Of a stretch of DNA of 7,828 nt, positions 5,060 to 7,828 are shown one piece after another. A program made the translations under genes and the position numbers. The notes beneath the pieces are model-generated. The model saw only the letters and a program-made list of their open reading frames with translations. It searched no databases and was not told the origin of the DNA. The stretch lies in NCBI GenBank assembly GCA_029937635.1, contig JAPYPM010000101.1, positions 1 to 7,828 on the forward strand. The letters are read 5' to 3'. How positions within the stretch are numbered: position 1 is the first letter of the stretch; every line of letters begins with the position of its first letter. This DNA is from Nitrospinaceae bacterium. GTDB taxonomy: Bacteria; Nitrospinota; Nitrospinia; Nitrospinales; VA-1.

Positions 5060-6238
5060 ATGGAACCAGCAGCCATTATAAAAGCGATTAAGTCTTGTCT
5101 ACCAAAAGAATCTAGCTCGCCGGTTCCTCTTCATCAACCCTCCTTTAGTGGGAACGAATGGAAATATGTTAAGGAATGTCTGGATACTGGCTGGGTTTCC
5201 TCGGTAGGAAAATATGTGGATGAATTTGAAGACCAGCTCCAGGAAACAACAGGGGCTAAGTTTGCTATAGCGGTAGTAAGCGGGACAGCTGCATTACATC
5301 TTTGTTTACATCTTTGTGGTGTTAAAAAAGATGATGAGGTTTTAGTTCCTGCATTAGCTTTTGTAGCGGTCGCCAATGCGGTTTCTTATTGTAATGCCGT
5401 CCCTCATTTTGTCGATTGTGAAGAGCGGACCCTAGGTGTTGATCCAGTAGGTCTTGAATCTTACCTTGAACAAACTTCAGAAATAAAACATGGGGAATGT
5501 TTTAATAAATTCTCCGGTCGACGTATTAGAGCTTTGATTGCTGTTCATACCTTTGGCCACCCTGTTGATCTCGATTCAGTTTTAAGCGTGTGTCGACGTT
5601 TCAAGATTGAATTGATTGAAGATGCCGCCGAATCACTCGGGTCAACATATAAAGGAAAGTATACGGGTTGCTGGGGAAGAGTTTCGGCTTTAAGTTTTAA
5701 TGGAAATAAAATCATTACTACTGGAGGAGGAGGGGCAATATTGACGCAAGATGAAGACTTAGCTCGACAGGCGAAGCATCTTTCAACCACAGCTAAAGAG
5801 CCTCATCCGTGGCGATATTTTCATGATAAAAGGGGTTATAACTATCGATTACCAAATATTAATGCGGCCTTGGGCTGTGCTCAGTTAGAACAACTTCCCG
5901 AGTTTATCCAGAACAAAAGAGAGCTTTCTGCTCGGTATAAAAAAGCGTTTGATGATTACCTAGGGGTTAAATTTTTTCAAGAACCTGAGTTTGCAAAAAG
6001 CAATTACTGGTTGAACGTTCTATTACTTGATGAAGAGTATAGCCATCATCTAGAATCAATTTTAAAATTATGCACTAGTGAAGGGCTGATGGTCCGTCCT
6101 GCTTGGGCCTTACTTAACACATTACCTATGTTCGAAACTTGTCCTCAAGCTAAGTTGCCTATCGCAGAAAGCTTGGTGAGGCGGATATTGAATATCCCAA
6201 GTAGCGCTACTCTTGGAGCTTCTAATGCCCAAACGTAA
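5060..6238 (+). CDS. legC: LegC family PLP-dependent aminotransferase
   Basis: This 392-residue protein belongs to the DegT/DnrJ/EryC1 sugar aminotransferases, LegC subgroup. It would transfer an amino group to C4 of the keto sugar made by LegB. The N-terminus PLHQPSFSGNEWKYVKEC with DTGWVSSVGKYVDEFE (about residues 24-57) is characteristic of LegC. SGTAAL (74-79) contacts the PLP phosphate, D188 in EDAAES pairs with the pyridine nitrogen, and K217 in SFNGNK is the Schiff-base lysine, followed by TTGGGGAI. Length is normal and nothing is missing. It starts 8 bases after legB without a clear ribosome site, and its last 14 bases overlap the start of legG. The next step, N-acetylation by LegH, has no gene in this window. 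Confidence 0.9.
   Translation: MEPAAIIKAIKSCLPKESSSPVPLHQPSFSGNEWKYVKECLDTGWVSSVGKYVDEFEDQLQETTGAKFAIAVVSGTAALHLCLHLCGVKKDDEVLVPALAFVAVANAVSYCNAVPHFVDCEERTLGVDPVGLESYLEQTSEIKHGECFNKFSGRRIRALIAVHTFGHPVDLDSVLSVCRRFKIELIEDAAESLGSTYKGKYTGCWGRVSALSFNGNKIITTGGGGAILTQDEDLARQAKHLSTTAKEPHPWRYFHDKRGYNYRLPNINAALGCAQLEQLPEFIQNKRELSARYKKAFDDYLGVKFFQEPEFAKSNYWLNVLLLDEEYSHHLESILKLCTSEGLMVRPAWALLNTLPMFETCPQAKLPIAESLVRRILNIPSSATLGASNAQT
6215..6218 (+). promoter_or_regulatory. Shine-Dalgarno of legG inside the end of legC
   Basis: GGAG lies 6 bases before ATG 6225, within the last codons of legC. This placement favours ATG 6225 over the in-frame TTG 6213 and suggests coupled translation of legC and legG. Confidence 0.55.
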
Positions 6239-7391
6239 AATTTGTGTAGTTACAGGTTCTCGAGCTGAATATGGCTTGTTGTACTCGTTGCTAAAAAATT
6301 TACAGGCTGATACTGAATTAGATCTTCAATTAGTTGTTACCGGCATGCACCTTTCTTCAAGGTTTGGCTCGACATACAAGGTGATAGAGGAGGACGGGTT
6401 TTTAATTAATCATAAGGTAGATTTGGGGCTAGACGGAGACAGCGTTCTGGATATAGCCCGCTCAGTGGGACGAGGAACCATTGGTTTTGCTGATTCATAC
6501 GGCCGATTACTACCAGATATTGTTTTGGTCCTCGGCGACCGCTATGAAATTCTTTCTGCCGTGCAGGCTGCTATGATAATGAATATACCCATTGCCCATT
6601 TACACGGTGGTGAATTAACAGAAGGGGCGATAGATGATTCTATTCGCCATGCAATAACCAAGATGTCACATCTTCATTTTGTGGCGGCAGAGCCTTACCG
6701 TCAGAGAGTGATCCAACTTGGTGAAAGACCAGATCGTGTTTTTAATGTGGGGTCTCCCGGCCTAGATAAAATAAAAGAAATGAAGCTCTTGAAAAGGGAG
6801 GAATTTGAAAAAGCTATTGATTTTAAGCTGGGGGCTATAAATTTTCTGGTTACCTATCATCCTGTTACCCTATTCAAGGAAGGACCGGAAAAAGCTATAC
6901 GGGCTATTTTAAAGGCTATAGATGAATTCCCATCTTCTAGGGTTTTGTTCACTATGCCCAATTCAGATAAGGATAATAAAATAATCGGGAAAATGATCGA
7001 TGGTTATATAAAAAGGAACTCTGGTCGAGCAAAATCTTTCATTTCACTTGGCCAATTGAGATATTTGAGTGCTATTAAAAATATCGATGTTGTTTTGGGC
7101 AATTCGTCAAGTGGTTTGACAGAGGTGCCTATATTCAATAAACCAACGATAAATATTGGAGTCCGACAGAAAGGGCGCTTGAGGGCCTCTTCAGTGATTG
7201 ATTGTGAGGAAAATGTCAAATCGATTTCATTGGCTATCGACAAGGCTTTGTCGGAAGATTTTCAGAAATCTCTGGGGGAGATCTATCATCCCTATAAAAG
7301 CGGAAATGCCTCAAAGGCAATAAGTAAAACTTTAAAGAGTTTTAACTTGGATGGGGTTTTAACAAAGGAATTTTACAATCTAAAATCTTAA
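6225..7391 (+). CDS. legG: UDP-/GDP-GlcNAc-type 2-epimerase (hydrolysing), LegG/NeuC family
   Basis: The product (388 residues from ATG 6225) is a hydrolysing 2-epimerase of the NeuC/LegG/NnaA group. In the legionaminic acid pathway this enzyme inverts C2 and releases the nucleotide, giving free 6-deoxy-mannosamine-type sugar for condensation with phosphoenolpyruvate. Landmarks: VTGSRAEYGLLYSLL near the N-terminus; LVLGDRYEILSA near 105; HLHGGELTEGAIDDSIRHA near 125-143, the family's active-site loop; VGSPGLD; YHPVT; and LGNSSSGLTEVP with INIGVRQKGR in the C-terminal nucleotide-binding half. Both Rossmann-like halves are complete. The neighbours legB and legC argue for LegG rather than NeuC of sialic acid synthesis or PseG-like enzymes. 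The gene overlaps legC by 14 bases. Confidence 0.88.
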   Translation: MPKRKICVVTGSRAEYGLLYSLLKNLQADTELDLQLVVTGMHLSSRFGSTYKVIEEDGFLINHKVDLGLDGDSVLDIARSVGRGTIGFADSYGRLLPDIVLVLGDRYEILSAVQAAMIMNIPIAHLHGGELTEGAIDDSIRHAITKMSHLHFVAAEPYRQRVIQLGERPDRVFNVGSPGLDKIKEMKLLKREEFEKAIDFKLGAINFLVTYHPVTLFKEGPEKAIRAILKAIDEFPSSRVLFTMPNSDKDNKIIGKMIDGYIKRNSGRAKSFISLGQLRYLSAIKNIDVVLGNSSSGLTEVPIFNKPTINIGVRQKGRLRASSVIDCEENVKSISLAIDKALSEDFQKSLGEIYHPYKSGNASKAISKTLKSFNLDGVLTKEFYNLKS

Positions 7392-7426
7392 ATAAAATAA
7401 TGAGCCATAAGATATATAATTGCTGA

Positions 7427-7603
7427 ATGTTTATAGAAGTAGAGAATAGAAAAAACGTTCAAAAAAGTCTGGTTAAACCTTGTAATATATTGAGAGATAA
7501 AGTGTTCTCTGAGAAAAATATTATTTTCAAGCAGTCAAGTGAGGTTCCTGTGATGAAATCAGATATTGAGGATTTAGAACGGGATTTTTTGAGTTTAGCG
7601 TGA
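7427..7603 (+). CDS. Small ORF of 58 residues between legG and the ptmE-like gene; unknown
   Basis: ATG 7427 opens a frame of 58 codons ending at TGA 7601-7603. The protein begins MFIEVENRKNVQKSL, contains SEVPVMKSDIEDLERDF and ends LSLA. It is charged, has no signal peptide or membrane segment, and matches no family I know. Its stop overlaps a GTG (7600-7602, as GTGA) that is in frame with the next gene. There is no Shine-Dalgarno, and a stop codon immediately precedes the ATG, so it may instead be the tail of a decayed gene. Confidence 0.3.
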   Translation: MFIEVENRKNVQKSLVKPCNILRDKVFSEKNIIFKQSSEVPVMKSDIEDLERDFLSLA

Positions 7604-7604
7604 G

Positions 7605-7610
7605 AGGGGA
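7605..7610 (+). promoter_or_regulatory. Shine-Dalgarno of the ptmE-like gene
   Basis: The purine run AGGGGA lies 4 bases before GTG 7615 and supports that start over GTG 7600. Confidence 0.55.
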
Positions 7611-7614
7611 TAGA

Positions 7615-7828
7615 GTGAAGAACTTGGATAGTTACAAGGTTGGGATAGATGCAACAATCCATGAAGCCCTAAAGGCAATTAATGAAGGGGTAGGAAATAT
7701 TGCATTGGTAGTAGATGGTGATCAAAAATTACTAGGAACGGTTACAGATGGGGATGTGCGGAGAGGACTTCTTTCTGGGATTGATATGCAAAGTCCCGTT
7801 TCGATGATTATGAAAGTAGATCCAGTTA
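7615..7828 (+). CDS. ptmE: PtmE-like nucleotidyltransferase, N-terminal CBS domain (partial)
   Basis: The frame runs from GTG 7615 off the right edge, giving 71 codons. The visible part is a CBS motif: NLDSYKVGIDATIHEALKAI, then IALVVDGDQKLLGTVTDGD and VRRGLLSG, followed by the start of what may be a second CBS motif (SPVSMIMKVDP). An N-terminal CBS module opening this way, in a leg cluster, is typical of PtmE, the glucosamine-1-phosphate guanylyltransferase that supplies GDP-sugar for LegB. The nucleotidyltransferase domain itself is outside the window, so the assignment rests on the CBS start and the neighbours. CBS modules often bind adenosine nucleotides and regulate the attached enzyme. 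GTG 7600 is an alternative start overlapping the previous ORF's stop. Confidence 0.7.
   Translation, partial: MKNLDSYKVGIDATIHEALKAINEGVGNIALVVDGDQKLLGTVTDGDVRRGLLSGIDMQSPVSMIMKVDPV

Noticed and set aside
5134..5790. Antisense open frames inside legC
   Set aside because: They lie wholly within a complete, well-conserved aminotransferase and have no plausible start region or domain.
7004..7243. Antisense open frame inside legG
   Set aside because: It is the complement of the conserved C-terminal half of the epimerase.
7459..7662. Minus-strand frame spanning the small ORF and the start of the ptmE-like gene
   Set aside because: It overlaps the CBS coding start, and no ribosome site or family was seen.
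1..7828. CRISPR arrays, tRNA or rRNA genes, intact insertion sequences
   Set aside because: No regularly spaced short repeats, tRNA-like cloverleaf, rRNA sequence, or transposase with paired inverted ends was seen on either strand.

Overview
The window looks like a cell-surface or envelope locus of a Gram-negative-type bacterium with AT-rich DNA. The lineage cannot be fixed from this sequence. It holds two gene blocks that point away from each other: a minus-strand operon on the left (about 1-2004) and a plus-strand sugar-biosynthesis operon on the right (about 4041-7828, running off the edge). An accessory strip lies between them (about 2005-4040).

Left block, minus strand, in transcription order: a VTC-domain polyphosphate-polymerase-like protein (2004-1288), a DUF4956 membrane protein (1273-569), and the N-terminal part of a secreted CotH-kinase-like protein (561 to beyond base 1). 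Gaps of 14 and 7 bases and a ribosome site abutting the upstream stop codon suggest one transcript. This trio is a recurrent bacterial gene set; its joint role is not established here.

Central strip: overlapping divergent promoter candidates around 2044-2086 could serve the left operon and a strongly initiated orphan gene (2247-2930). That gene encodes a predicted exported protein of 227 residues made of two copies of a roughly 92-residue unit. Each unit has a Cys-x9-Cys pair, a predicted helical or coiled-coil middle, and a cationic motif GVGWWLKKLIRK followed shortly by GCG. No known family was recognised. Downstream is about 1.1 kb without an intact gene: coding-like debris in shifted frames, a minus-strand fragment of a reverse transcriptase (EKHPGK...FDFLGY region), a frame-broken plus-strand remnant, and then an AT-rich leader with an extended -10 promoter.

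Right block, plus strand: legB (4,6-dehydratase), legC (PLP aminotransferase), legG (hydrolysing 2-epimerase), an unrecognised 58-codon ORF, and the CBS-domain start of a PtmE-like nucleotidyltransferase. Together these match part of the legionaminic-acid (nonulosonic, sialic-acid-like sugar) pathway that starts from a GDP-linked amino sugar. Genes for LegH, LegI and LegF are not in the window and may lie downstream.
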